DNA of 64,000 nt from Rutidosis leptorrhynchoides (lineage: Eukaryota > Streptophyta > Magnoliopsida > Asterales > Asteraceae): the NCBI RefSeq assembly GCF_046630445.1, contig NC_092343.1, forward strand, positions 138,749,501 to 138,813,500, read 5' to 3'. Of the stretch, positions 1-11,355 are shown one piece after another. The notes beneath the pieces are model-generated. The model was not told the DNA's origin and ran no database searches. It worked only from the letters and a program-made list of their open reading frames with translations. Within the stretch, counting starts at the first letter, position 1. The number at the start of each line of letters is the position of its first letter. A program made the translations under genes and the position numbers.

Positions 1-2977
1 ACTTTGGTAGATATGTTGAAGAATTTGACGTTAAAGCTTCATTATTATCAGTGGTTTGTTCTTCAACATTTGTCGTTTGTTCCGGAGCATCTGTTTGATT
101 TTCGATTTCAATTTGTTCGAAGACGTCATCCACATTTGGACTTTCATAAATAGTATCTAAATCATCACCAGATGAATCATCTTCGCTTTCACTTAACTCT
201 GATGACTCCAGAACCTCTTCATCAACAAACTCAACATCATCTGGAAGGTCGGGTAAAGATGCTAGGTTATTAAGAACAATAAACCCATCATCTTCAACCT
301 CTTGTAGATAGAAATTATTCAAATACAGATCTTCATCAAACGGACCATTCACTGTTTCATTAACACCTTGATCTATCTCTTGAGGTTGAAACTGTTCAGT
401 ATCTTCTTCTTCAACTACTTCTTCTTCTTCAACTACTTCTTCAGTCATAACCCGAGGTTCTTTAATAGTGTCTTCTTCTTAATTCTGATTAGCTGTTATA
501 GAAGCAGACCTATCTTCCCAAGTTTCATTGCTTGACCATGAAGAAATGTTAATCTGAATACATCCATCACTATCTACCCCTGTCTCCCCCTCATGATCAT
601 TCTGAGGATCAGAATCATCATGTTCATCGTCTCTGTGTGCATTAAGTGGTGGAGAACACGAAGTAACAGGATGTCTTAATCGTGCTCTGAAGATAGCTTG
701 AAGCGAAGTTCGTTGTATACCATCAAGATAGCGATCAGCAAACAATGTCGCCATGTATGCGCTTTCCAAATCATTATAGTAACTTGTTGTTACCGGTGGT
801 GAAGGTGGAAAAGTAACATATGGTTTCGCATCGAAGCCGTCGGGATTGTAGATGTTGTTGTTTGAGTCGTCGTGAGGACTGGGTGGGGAATCTAGCTTTG
901 TACGTATGTGGGTGTAAATAATGTACTAGACAGATTTAACCCCCTCTGGTAAAGGTTCAGTTGACAGATTCACCCTCCTCTGTCAGAGCTTGACTACCAA
1001 CCGAAGTTGTAGCCGATGGAGTCCATTCAGGAAAAGTCCTTCGTGGAGCATCCATCTCCATGTTATATGTCATATGGGACTCGGACATAACAGAAGAACT
1101 GTCAGTCATTCTCGCGAAGACACTAGGTGTCCCGACTCCTGAAGTCATCAATGTATAATGAGGTGATACATTTCTTTCAGTTACAGACTAATCCTCTAGA
1201 TCTGGAAGTTCAGGAAGATAAGTGGTTTGTTCAAGAGCTTCACTTTCATGAACCTCGGGAATAGTGTGCCGGAAGTCTGATAAATTACCCGTAGGTGTGT
1301 CATGTTGACTCGTTTTTGTAGGATGCGACAGATCTCCCTCATCAAGATAAGTCGAACCTCTAGGCCCTGTTGTACGTTGAGGCTCGGGAGTCAAGAACGT
1401 ATCTTGGCTCCTACAAAGAGGATTTCCAATCGATATGCAGGAGTCCTTCGTAAGGTTTTTCGAACTCCCTTCAGTTGTTCTGGACTTCAATGATTGAGTT
1501 ACCTCAATCGATTGAGTCTTAGCGGAAGACTCGACTTCCTTTTCTTGTACCATAAGAGTTGCACCCATAGCGGTTGAATCCGCTTGTGTTCGTGGACTTA
1601 TTGTTAAAGTTGTTTTAGGTTGAGTGAGCTCTTTGGTCTTTTTACCACCCGTGCTTTTAGATCTTCAACCCACAGTTAGAGTAGGACTTACGTTTATTGT
1701 TGGATCTGAAATGGATATGGGTGAGGGTGACCTAGATGGCTCTAAGTAAGTATCCGAATCATGTAGTTTGTAAGTCCAGGTTTATGGTTTGGGCATCGAA
1801 AGCCTAGCACTGGTTCTATGGGTTGATGAGGTCTGAATCATCTCATCAGGGTTATAAGTTGTCTTCTTCTTCTTTCTTAAAGGTTCTGGAGATGATTCAG
1901 GTGTTGGCATATCGTCTTCTGTTTCCTTATCTTCTTCTTCTATTATTGGTTCAGTAGGTTGGGACCTAGTTGGAATAGGTACTCTGATCCTCACAGGTTG
2001 TGGTGATCTAGGAGACGTAGTCCTTTTAAGGACAACTACAGGTTGAGAAGAGGATGGTCCAGGCATGATTCTAGAGGGTTCTATGACCTCTGGGCAAGTT
2101 ATGAGGCTGGTACAGCTTGTTGTTTCTGACCTCGAACCTGTGGAGATAAACCTACTTTGGTATAGTACTTGTCGATTCTTGAATCTTCTGGATGAACGAT
2201 ATCCAAAAGCCATTGTGGAATCCTTCCGGTCTGTGCAGTATTAGGAGTTGTAGGGTTGTTCATTTTAACCTCAGAGAACACCACCAACGGCATGTGATGA
2301 ATCTCCGGTACTTGTATGTTAGAAGCTGTGCAACGTTCACGTACAAGTTGTATAAACAACCATAAAAACCTCTCACATGGTGTGTACTAGTTGGATTTAG
2401 GCTTTTCCACTTGTTGTTACACTAAGTCCCAGATAAGACTTCCAAAATCAACCCTTTGTTGATGGACGAAGGCATAGAACAGCCTGAGCATAACCTCTGT
2501 TATCCCGTCAGAACCTCTGGGTGTCATCAACAAACACCTGTTGACGATAGAATAAAAAATATACCACCGAGCATGAAGATGAGACTTCTGAAACTTGCTA
2601 GTAGCATATTGTCTTTGTCCTTCATATCCCAACTGGAAGAAAGAATTGAACATATCTGTCTTGGATGGAAGGGCTTCAGGGTTTTGAACTTCTGGAAGTC
2701 CAAAAAGCCCTCGAAAATCAGCTTTCGTAATGCTTTGCTTGTCTGCAACACCTCTAATCCTAAATGAAAAGTGAGCTGGAATCCCTTGTGGATGTGCTGT
2801 AGATGGTTGAGTTTCCTCAACAAACTTAATTGTGCTGTAGCACCTGTGTAGATCTTCAAGAGACATTGGCACAGTTAAGCTTAATGATCTCTAGATTTGA
2901 TGCCTCTCCAAGATGGATAGCCAATAGTCTTCTGGAAAGTTTGTTGCGAATGTGTTGAAGTAGTTGTTTTGAGACAT
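1..2977 (-). pseudogene. Extra (env-position) ORF downstream of pol, degenerate, runs off the window
   Basis: A broken reading frame starts at an ATG at 2977. After about 28 codons it meets a TAG at 2891-2893, then continues in the same frame to 2417 as a globular domain that starts MSQNNYF and contains LLMTPRGSDG. Open pieces in shifted frames follow at 2359-2099, 2213-1782, 1568-1188, 1151-957 and 769-479. These lower pieces are rich in Pro, Ser, Thr, Glu and Asp and look disordered. The position downstream of RNase H matches the third ORF of Sireviruses, often called env-like. I see no signal peptide or clear transmembrane segment in the open pieces, so I do not call it an envelope protein. 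The function is unknown. Confidence 0.6.
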
Positions 2978-4577
2978 GATTGCTGTAATATAAGAATTGA
3001 AGACCATGAAGAGTTAATGATAAACATGTCATTCAGTCTTATCAGCCTGTTCACACCTTTTGTTTTTAATTTTCTAAATTTATAAACCTATTTTATTTCA
3101 TGTAAACAAAACAAATTTCAAGTATTAACACTCTTTAGAGTACACATCATCTCATTCATAGCAAACACACCTTGCACATTTACATGTCAAACATATTCAA
3201 TAAACAATTACAAGTGTAAATATGCAAGTGTTATCAAATAAGTGATCATGCATCTAAATGTTAAACAAATGAAATTACTCACAAACAAGATTCGGAACTC
3301 ATGAAATATAGATTCAGATGTTATAATGATCATGCAAATATATCTCATAACATTCAGAGACTAAAACCCTAAACTTGAGTTGTTTTGAAAAATCCAAACA
3401 CTTAGAAAAATTTCTAAGTATAACTCAGATTCGGAGGTTGTCTTTTTATGTTTAAACTTGAAAAATTAAGATCAAACAAACATCTAAATCATTCAAACAA
3501 GCAATTCCATTCACAAAATATCATATTCGCAGGTTAAATCATCTCAAATTCTCAACTTTAACCAGATTCGCGGGATAGATCAGATTCGCAGGTAACACAG
3601 GTTCGCAGGTCTCAAAAACTTATGTAATCACTCATTTAAAGCAACCAAGTTATACAGACATGTTAGATTAGTTCTTATTCAATATTAAAGTTACTTAAAC
3701 CTATTAGATGACTTCCGAATCTCAAACTCAGAGATGAGATTCGTAAGTGGATTCGCATGTTTCTAATCTAAGTCCATTTAAGCAAATAAAAGCTCAAATA
3801 AGCAATTAATCATCAATAAAGCATGGATCTGTGTTTATTAGACAAGTTAGACATGTTCTAATCATACAATCTTACAGATGTGTTCAAACTTGCGGATTCG
3901 CAGGTTTGAATCAAATTCGCAAATCATATTTCAAGCAAATCATGATCAGATCAAGGTTATTTAACCTTTATTAATCATTTTTTGGTTAAAAATCATGAAT
4001 TTTAAATGAGATTTACCAAGATTAGAAGAGGTTAAGATTCTCAGATTCGTAGGGTATTGGATTCGCAGGTGCACTTCAGATTCGCAGGATAAAAGTAAAG
4101 TGAAGGCTTTGACCTTTGACCTTACTATTAATATCAAAATCTGATGCGCTTGGGCCTTATGAATCTGATACTTAGGCCCAAAATTGATTTTAAAATTAAA
4201 TTTGGAAGGGCCTTCTGAATCTGATTTGAGTTTTGACTTTTTGACTTTATCTTATCTCAATATATTTTATTTTTCTGAAAATATTGTGAATCCGAATCTT
4301 AAACTTTTGGGAACCTCCGAATCTGGGGTTTTGTCACATTCGGAGGTTGAGTTTAAATGAATTTTGGATTTTAAATTCTTTTCTGATTATTATAATTTTC
4401 CAAAAATGAAATTTTGTACTTATTCAAATGAAAACACAAGTTTGTACAAAATTTCAATGATACCAAATGTAGATCGGGTTGCATACAGAGATGTATACAA
4501 GCCTTAGTGAAAATTTAACAAATTTTTAAACCAAAATGTTTTTGTTTTCACTTATTCAACCAATTTTCCTTCTTTTC
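2978..4577 (-). other. Noncoding spacer with dispersed GATTCGCAGG/GATTCGGAGG motif
   Basis: This 1.6-kb AT-rich stretch lies between the polypurine cluster and the extra ORF and has no coding frame. A decamer-like motif, GATTCGCAGG, and its variant GATTCGGAGG recur many times in both orientations, for example near 3428, 3527, 3580, 3600, 3894, 4040-4090 and 4300-4345. The same motif family fills the leader of this element at 30,540-30,717 and 37,265-38,150. That supports assigning this spacer to the same element. Confidence 0.6.
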
Positions 4578-4948
4578 TCCCCCTCAAAATGAGATATACC
4601 TAAGTAAATTAGCATTTTGATATCCCACAAAAATTGTAAACAATCATATGCTCCCCCTTGAATAAAAATGGGTCATGAATTAGTTAGCCCCCCCCCCCCC
4701 CCCCCCCTCCCTTAACATAACTAATAAAGAGCATATCCCGGGAACAAAATGAATGTAAAATAAAAAAAATGAAAATGAAATTCTCCCTAAGTGCAGAAAC
4801 AAACTAAGGCAACCTATCAGAGTAGTCTTGAAGGATTGTATCTAGAATGCCTAAGTTGTCTGCACTAAAGCTCCCCCTCAAACACTAACCTATCAAACAT
4901 GAAAATAAGTACTCAACTCCCCCTCAAATTAAGAAACTCTCCCTAAAC
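4578..4948 (-). promoter_or_regulatory. Cluster of polypurine tracts (multiple PPT signature)
   Basis: Read on the minus strand, at least six purine tracts of the type TTTGAGGGGGAG lie within 370 bp of the pol stop codon. They are near 4578-4590, 4651-4661, 4781-4791, 4871-4883, 4917-4928 and 4938-4948, with a 20-base G run (C run on plus, 4688-4707) among them. Polypurine tracts prime plus-strand DNA synthesis, and multiplied copies are a known Sirevirus trait. They usually sit next to the 3' LTR; here they lie between pol and the extra ORF. Confidence 0.6.
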
Positions 4949-4976
4949 ACACTAACCCTAACAATGATCTAGAGCA

Positions 4977-6670
4977 CTAAGAGGCACTATGTTCAACCAT
5001 TCCAATTTGTTGAATTAGGAATTTTAACCTAGCCTCATCTAAGGGCTTTGTAAACATATCAGCTAATTGTACTTTCATAGGCACAAAGTTTAGTTCTATG
5101 TCCTCCTTTTCTACATGATCTTTGATAAAGTGGTATCTAATGTCAATGTGTTTAGTCTTAGAATGTTGGACCGGGTTACTAGTGATAGTTATGGCACTTT
5201 GAGAATCACAATAGATCGGGGTCTTGGTAATATGAAAGCCATAGTCTATAAGTTGGGTGTGCATCCACAGAACTTGTGAACAACAGTGAGCTGCAGCAAT
5301 GTACTCAGACTCAGCTGTTGATAGAGAAACATAGTTCTATTTCTTGGATGACCAATTGACTAACCTATTCCCCAACATCTGAAGTGATCCAGATGTGCTT
5401 TTGCGATCAATATGGCAACCACCATAGTCAGCATCCATATAAGTGGTAAGGTGGAAATCAGATCCATGAGGATACCAAATTCCAAGGTTAGGAGTACCTT
5501 TAAGATCCTCGAAGATTCTAACCACCGCTTTTGAATGGGATTTCTTGAGATTTGAATGAAATCGTGCACAAACAGTTACCGCAAGAGTAATATCTGGCCT
5601 ACTAGCAGTCACGTACATTAATGAGCCTACCATGCTACGATACAAGATAATATCAAAGGGTTCTCCGTCTTCATCAGCAGTAAGCAAAGTTCTCATTGAG
5701 GTTGACATTGTCTTTAAGTCTTGCATTTTAAAGCGTTTTAACATATCGTTAATCTATTTAGTTTGACATAAGAAAATTCCATTTTCTAATTGTTTGACTT
5801 GTAACCCTAAGAAGAAACTGAGCTTGTCAAGCATGCTCATCTCAAATTTATTGGCCATAAGGTCACCAAATTCTTTGCAGAGAGTAGGGGATGAAGAACC
5901 AAATATAATATCATCAACGTAAATTTGAACCAAAAGTAAGTGGCCTCGGGTTTTACGTATGAAGAGCGTTGTGTCTATGGTTCCTCTGGAAAATCCACTG
6001 TCCAGTAAGTACTTTGTGAGAGTCTCATACCAAGAACGAGGTTCTTGTTTCAACCCGTACAAATCCTTCTCTAGGTAGTAAACGTGGTTGGGATGAGCTG
6101 GGTTAACAAAGCCTTCAGGTTGATCTACGTACACCTCCTCTTAAAGATCTCCATTAAGAAATTCCGTCTTGACATCCATCTGTTAAACCGTAAACTTCAT
6201 GAAAGAAGCGTAGGCGAGAAACATCCGAATAGCCTCGATTCTTGCAACCGAAGCAAATGTCTCATCGTAGTCAATTCCTTCTTGTTGTCGATACCCTTTG
6301 GCCACAAGACGTGCCTTGTTTCGAACCACGATACCATCAGAATCTTTCTTATTCTTGAATATCCACTTAACCCCGATAGGTTTCTAGTTCTCCAGTCGTG
6401 GAACTAACCGCCAAACCTTTAAACTATCAAATTAACTGATCTCCTCCTGCATAGCCATTGCCCAATATGAATCCAGTAGAGCTTGAGCAACCGTTGTTGG
6501 TTCGATCTTACTTGAAACAAACACAAATTGTGGGAAGTTCGTCGTGTACGAACTGGATCTATAGCATTACCAATAATCAATTCAATTGGATGATCTTTGG
6601 TCCATCGGGTGTGATGTGGTTGAGGATCAGGAACAACATTATGAGAATCGTAATGAGTCAAAGAAGTTGA
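4977..6670 (-). pseudogene. Copia reverse transcriptase and RNase H (RVT_2 type), broken
   Basis: Minus-strand reading in pieces gives the start of a copia RT (TRWTKDHPIELIIGN, near 6600), the catalytic motif [10 protein letters not shown] (near 5890-5930), a connection segment (SLMYVTASRPDI) and RNase H with STAESEYIAAA and YCDSQSA (5220-5330). The end is typical of copia (ADMFTKPL), with the stop TAG at 4977-4979. Stops or shifts occur near 5337, 5750, 6135, 6180 and 6390-6420, so no full enzyme can be made. In a live element this enzyme copies element RNA into DNA within the virus-like particle. Confidence 0.88.
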
Positions 6671-8036
6671 TCTGTGATCTTCCGTTGGAGTTCCTGGAAC
6701 AAGTGGTTCAGTGTGAACACTTGTTGAAGATTCGGGTGAAGTATCAAGAGTAACATCCGTAAAAGAAGTCTCTTGAGTGGGATCAGGTGTAGCATCCTGA
6801 TTTGGGAGAATAGATGAATTCTCAGCAGTTGTATTTGTTGGTGTGAGATCTCCATCTAAGAAACTGAAAGGAGTTTCTTCGAAAATTGATTCAGTTTGTG
6901 TATCGCTGGCACATTAACAATGGAATGCTGTTGATGTGGATAAATTGTATAGAACAAAAGATTCAATTCATCCGGTGTGACCGTCGATACACTTTTCTTT
7001 GAAAAATTAGAGTTACGTGCGGAAGAATTTGTTGTCGTTTTAGGATCGGGTTTTGAACCGAGTTGTTCAAAAGCCATTACTGCCAATTCATCAAACTTAA
7101 CATTGATGATTTCCTTTATCGTCTTTGAGCGTTTGTGATAAACACAATAAGAAACTTGGTTTGACGAATAACCGAGAAATATGGATTGATCTCCGTGAGC
7201 ATCAAACTTTCTGAGGTTGTCAAAATCATTGAGAATGTAGCATGTACAACCAAAGATATGAAAATATTTAACGTTCAGGTGTTGACCATAAAGAACTTCA
7301 TACGGTGTCTTATCAAATCTCTTATGAATGATTGAGCGATTCTGGTGTAGCAAGCTGTTGAAATGGCTTCACCCCACATCTTGAGAGGTAGTTTTGAGTA
7401 TGCAAGCATTGTACGAGCAGCTTCACACAAGGTGAGATTCTGCCATTCTACCACACCATTCTGTTTAGGTGTTCAAGCAGCAGAGAATTCATGTGTAATA
7501 CCCTGGTCTCTTAGGAAACTATCTAAATGGTCGTTCTTAAATTCCGCCCCATTATCAGTGCGGATACTTTTAACAAGTTTGCTAAAAGAACGCTGAGTTT
7601 TCTTGAGAAACTCAATGATAAGGGTAGAAGTTTCCATTTTTGATCTCAAAAGAAAAATCCAAGTAAACCGGGAATAATCGTCAACTATAACAAGGATATA
7701 CTTACGGCCTCCTAGACTTCAGATTCTCATGGGCCCACACAAATCCATATGCAATAACTGCAATGAAGTTGTGGTACTTGGGATAAGCTTAGAAGAATGT
7801 GGAGTTCGAATAAGCTTTCCCATCGCACATGATGAGCACACATGATGTCTGTCATAATGAAAACTAGGGATACCGTCAACTAAGCCTTTGGACACTAAAC
7901 GATTAATTCCCTTGTAGTTTAGGTGTGACATCCGGTGATGCCATAACCAGGAATTTTCTTTTGTAGATTTTGCTGCCAAACACAAGATGTCCTGTATTGG
8001 TGGGTTGTCTAGGTCAAGGGTATATAATGAAGCACA
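6671..8036 (-). pseudogene. Copia integrase with GAG-pre-integrase zinc finger, broken
   Basis: The region 7719-7985 encodes the H-H-C-C zinc-binding part (WLWHHRMSHLNYKG then CSSCAMGK), leading into LLHMDLCGPM, which carries the first catalytic Asp. Further along the minus strand, 7440-7715 holds VDDYSRFTWIF, the second Asp in IRTDNGAEF and the Glu in GVVEWQN. The D-D-E triad is therefore still readable, but across frameshifts and stops. The stretch 6856-7353 encodes the C-terminal part of the core and a variable Ser/Thr-rich linker towards RT. The enzyme would insert element DNA into the host genome. Confidence 0.85.
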
Positions 8037-8462
8037 TCATTTTCCAACTAACAGATCTTCACCATCTGTTGACTTAACAACACATTGATGTCGTTCAAAT
8101 AAAACCTTGAGATCTCCGTCATAAAACTGACTGACACTAATCAAACAGCAGCCGAGACCTTGCACATAAGAAACTCTTTTGATAGTGATGCCATTTCTCA
8201 CATAGTCACCATAACCCGTTATCGCAGCAATTTCATCATTACTAAACGTAATCGTTCCTAGGAACTTTTCAACAAAATCAGTAAGTAGTGATTTATCGCC
8301 CTTCATGTGTCTTGAACATCCTGAATCTAAGTACCACACACACGTCGAAACCCTACAAATGAAAATGTTCCTAGTGTTTAGGTACCCAAAACTGGTTGGG
8401 TCCTCGACGGTTAGTGACACCATAACATTGCATTTTATGAAAATTTGTAACAGTAAATGCAT
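8037..8462 (-). pseudogene. Copia aspartic protease domain
   Basis: The motif WYLDSGCSRHM near 8303-8337 is the copia protease active site (D-S-G) and is intact here. It is followed by a beta-rich stretch with YVQGLGCCLISVSQ and ends at VGK just before the integrase zinc finger. The reading frame is open for about 110 codons after the motif, but it is disconnected by shifts from the linker upstream (8371-8556, ending NQFWVPKH). The protease would process the Gag-Pol polyprotein. Confidence 0.85.
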
Positions 8463-10118
8463 CTAACAATTTAGCATGAAGAGCAGCATTCAACACATTA
8501 CAATTATTGTCAACAAACGCAAATTTAGTCTTAACACAATCAGACATTAAACACAAGTAGCCTTAACATGGTTCCATAAAGATTTCTTATCAAAATTTTA
8601 AAAACGAAATGACCGAGACTTGTACTTCCTATCCTTAACTCTCTTAGCAAGATTCTCAGTGGCTTGGACTAAACTAGTTTTAGGTTTCCATGATGTCTTG
8701 GTGGTCATCTTATTAGCTAAACCTGTAAAACACAAAACACTAGGGTCAGTACTCGGTTTATGTTATGAAGTGTTCTTAGGAGATTTCTTAACAGGCAAAC
8801 TAGCAGGTGTTTTTGTAGTTGGTTGTTTGCTTGTTGGTTTGGATTTTCTAGCATTAGTATCCATAATCTCCTGTTTGATTCTAATCTCTTTGGGTGAAAG
8901 TTCATCTTTAATGTTAAACTCCAAGTTTGACCTATTCATGTCATGAGGAATGTGTTTGGTTAGTTTACTTGTGTTGTCTCTAGGTAAGATGAATTTCTTT
9001 TTGACCCCTTGTTCTTTGACTACTGAAGGCACACTAGGCTTACTGGTTTGCTTTTTAAGTTTAATCCTAGATGTGTTCTGCAGTATAGTAATTGGTTTCT
9101 TTGCCATTTCAGTCTTAGGACAATCAATGGTACCAATTTGCAAAGAATGAGCATGAGTAGAATCAGATAAACATGATGATGCACAAACAGAAGCGAAAAT
9201 AGAAGAATTCACACAAGAAGTACTCCTAATCTGATTTTTCTTTAAAGCATTGTGCAGTTTGTTGTTCTCATCCTGAAGTAGACTAATGCATTTCTTAAGT
9301 CTCTTATCTCAAGGCAAAGATCCTCACAAGAAACTAGAACTTCTCCATCTTTAAAAGCATAAGTACATTCTACTCTAGGTTGATCAGGTACTCTTTCAAT
9401 TGTTTTTAACACGGTCTTAAGAGTCTGACACTTAACCTGAAGGTCTAAATTATCTTTCTCAAGTCGGTTAACCTTTTAAAATAAAGCATGAAGAGTGTCA
9501 TCCTGAGTTTGAGAATTTGGCATATCCTCCTTAGGTTCTACTTTTGGAACAATGGTAGGCAGTACCTTAGGAAGATAAGATCGACGATCTAGTGATTTCG
9601 ACTTTGCTATGTTAACCTTACGTTCAACTGTCTCTAGTTTAGAGAAAAACTTTGAGCTAATGTTGTTGAGTTCATGTGCTAGATCTTCATGGATGTGAAC
9701 TTTTGTATGAACAGGTGCAGGTAAGGCCAATAGACTAGGTTTACTATTTAAATCAGGTGGATCAAACACTTCTTGCAAGCTAAAGTTGGAACTAGAACTA
9801 GGAGCATTAAATACTTCATGTTCAAGCATACGAATGTATTTCTCTAGCATAAGTGTCGAAATGTAAACTAGTCTATGCTTAGGCACATAGTCCGCATTCT
9901 GCATACACCGTTCCTCTTCAATTAACTCATTAAAGAAACTCGGATGTTCCTTTCCTAATTTGGCATTTATCCGTTCATACATTAAGCTAATTTGGGCATA
10001 CTTCTTAGATGTTCGTCTAGTAGCAATAGATTCTATGTCCGCATCAGAAGAATGCACAAAATGTCTCGGAAGACCGGCTTGTATGTAATCACTATGATAT
10101 AAGCCAGGAACAACTTTT
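8463..10118 (-). pseudogene. Sirevirus gag C-terminal part and gag-protease linker
   Basis: The open piece 9476-10,057 begins inside a longer frame and encodes an acidic, partly helical segment of 193 residues (SQISLMYERINAKLGKE-like helix, then a Pro/Ser linker). Further pieces at 8763-9212 (Lys/Ser/Thr-rich) and 8371-8556 lead to the protease. When the solo LTR at 10,119-13,379 is disregarded, the frame continues to the right into 13,385-13,707 (KTIYGDKWGVGFADP, then GLYHSDYIQAGLPRHF), with one stop left of the coiled coil. This long gag-to-protease linker is a Sirevirus-like trait. Several stops are present. Confidence 0.65.
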
Positions 10119-11280
10119 GAAACGACCCGTCAAAGTACTTAACGGATCCGTCACTTGGTCCCACAGCTTGATCGAACTTAAATGAATTTAACAAACGACA
10201 TTGCATTCTTTTATTTCAAAAGTTACCCAAAAAGAATAGCATACCAAAATATGTAGTTTAAAAGTAACCCAACATATTAATTAACCAAAGTTGACATGAA
10301 ACATTGTCAACAAACCACAAGTTTAAATTATCCAAAAACAGAATGCAAGCTTAAGTTTTATAAATTGTTTCATTAAAATCTGCCCAAATGCATGCAGACT
10401 CTTCTAAATACAGCGGAAGCATCACATAAACTCAAGTACCTGTGAAAACATGCGAGTAAACTGTCAACACAAAGGTTGAGTGAATTATAGGTTTAAATAA
10501 TTGAATAAACTTTAGACCACAAGATTTAAAAATGTTAGAAAACATTAAACATTATTCCATTATCAATGAGCCACCTGGTAACCACTTAACCCTTTATTTA
10601 CCCTTGCCAAACACAATAAATGATATACACCGGATAGTGTATCTACAACAAAATACTAAGTACTAAACATTCAGATTATAAATTGCTAGCGCGACTAGCT
10701 CGAAATGGGGTTGTCAAACCCGATAGATCTATCAGTAGGATTCGCATTCACCAGTAGAAACCAGTGATTACAGTTACCAGACTAGGGAATATTTTTGTCC
10801 AACTCACAATGAATAATTTAAATTTAATTGTCACTTGTGTCTAAACGTGAAATAAAATGCATGTAATCATATCCCAAAAATATACTTTGAAAAGTATGTA
10901 AAAATGGGACTATAACTCACCTTAATAGTAACGAAGTAACAAACACAATTAAGCGAACAGCAAATGAGTACAGTGATCAGGAATGATCACAACGCCGACC
11001 TATAAATAAAGTAGGTCGATATAAATAACTAACTTAGGTCAAGTCTTAGTATGATAGCTGTTGTACATGTTGCAAGTAGACATAGAACAATACTCAGCAT
11101 GCATCGGTTTGATCGGAACAGCGTACGGACACACACTTTCTATTTTTAGAAAGTTTCTATTTTTAGCAGGTTTTCATTTTTAGAAAGTTTCTATTTTTGG
11201 AAAGTCTCTATTTTTGGAAAGTTTCCAAATTTAGAAAGTTGCTATTTTTGGAAAGTTTATAAGTTAGGAAAGTTTTCTTA

Positions 11281-11355
11281 ATTAGAAAGTCAACAAAAGT
11301 CAACTGAAAGTCAAAGTCAACCGAAAGTCAACTCAAAAGTCAACCTTGGTCAAAC
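11281..11355. repeat. Short array of AAAGTCAAC motifs
   Basis: About six close copies of AAAGTCAAC or a variant occur within 75 bp inside the solo LTR. On the minus strand each reads GTTGACTTT, which contains TTGAC, the core of the plant W-box bound by WRKY factors. Whether these act as promoter elements is inference. Confidence 0.5.

Noticed and set aside
2456..2767. Plus-strand ORF of 103 residues opposite the extra ORF
   Set aside because: Shadow of the minus-strand coding frame, with no recognisable features.
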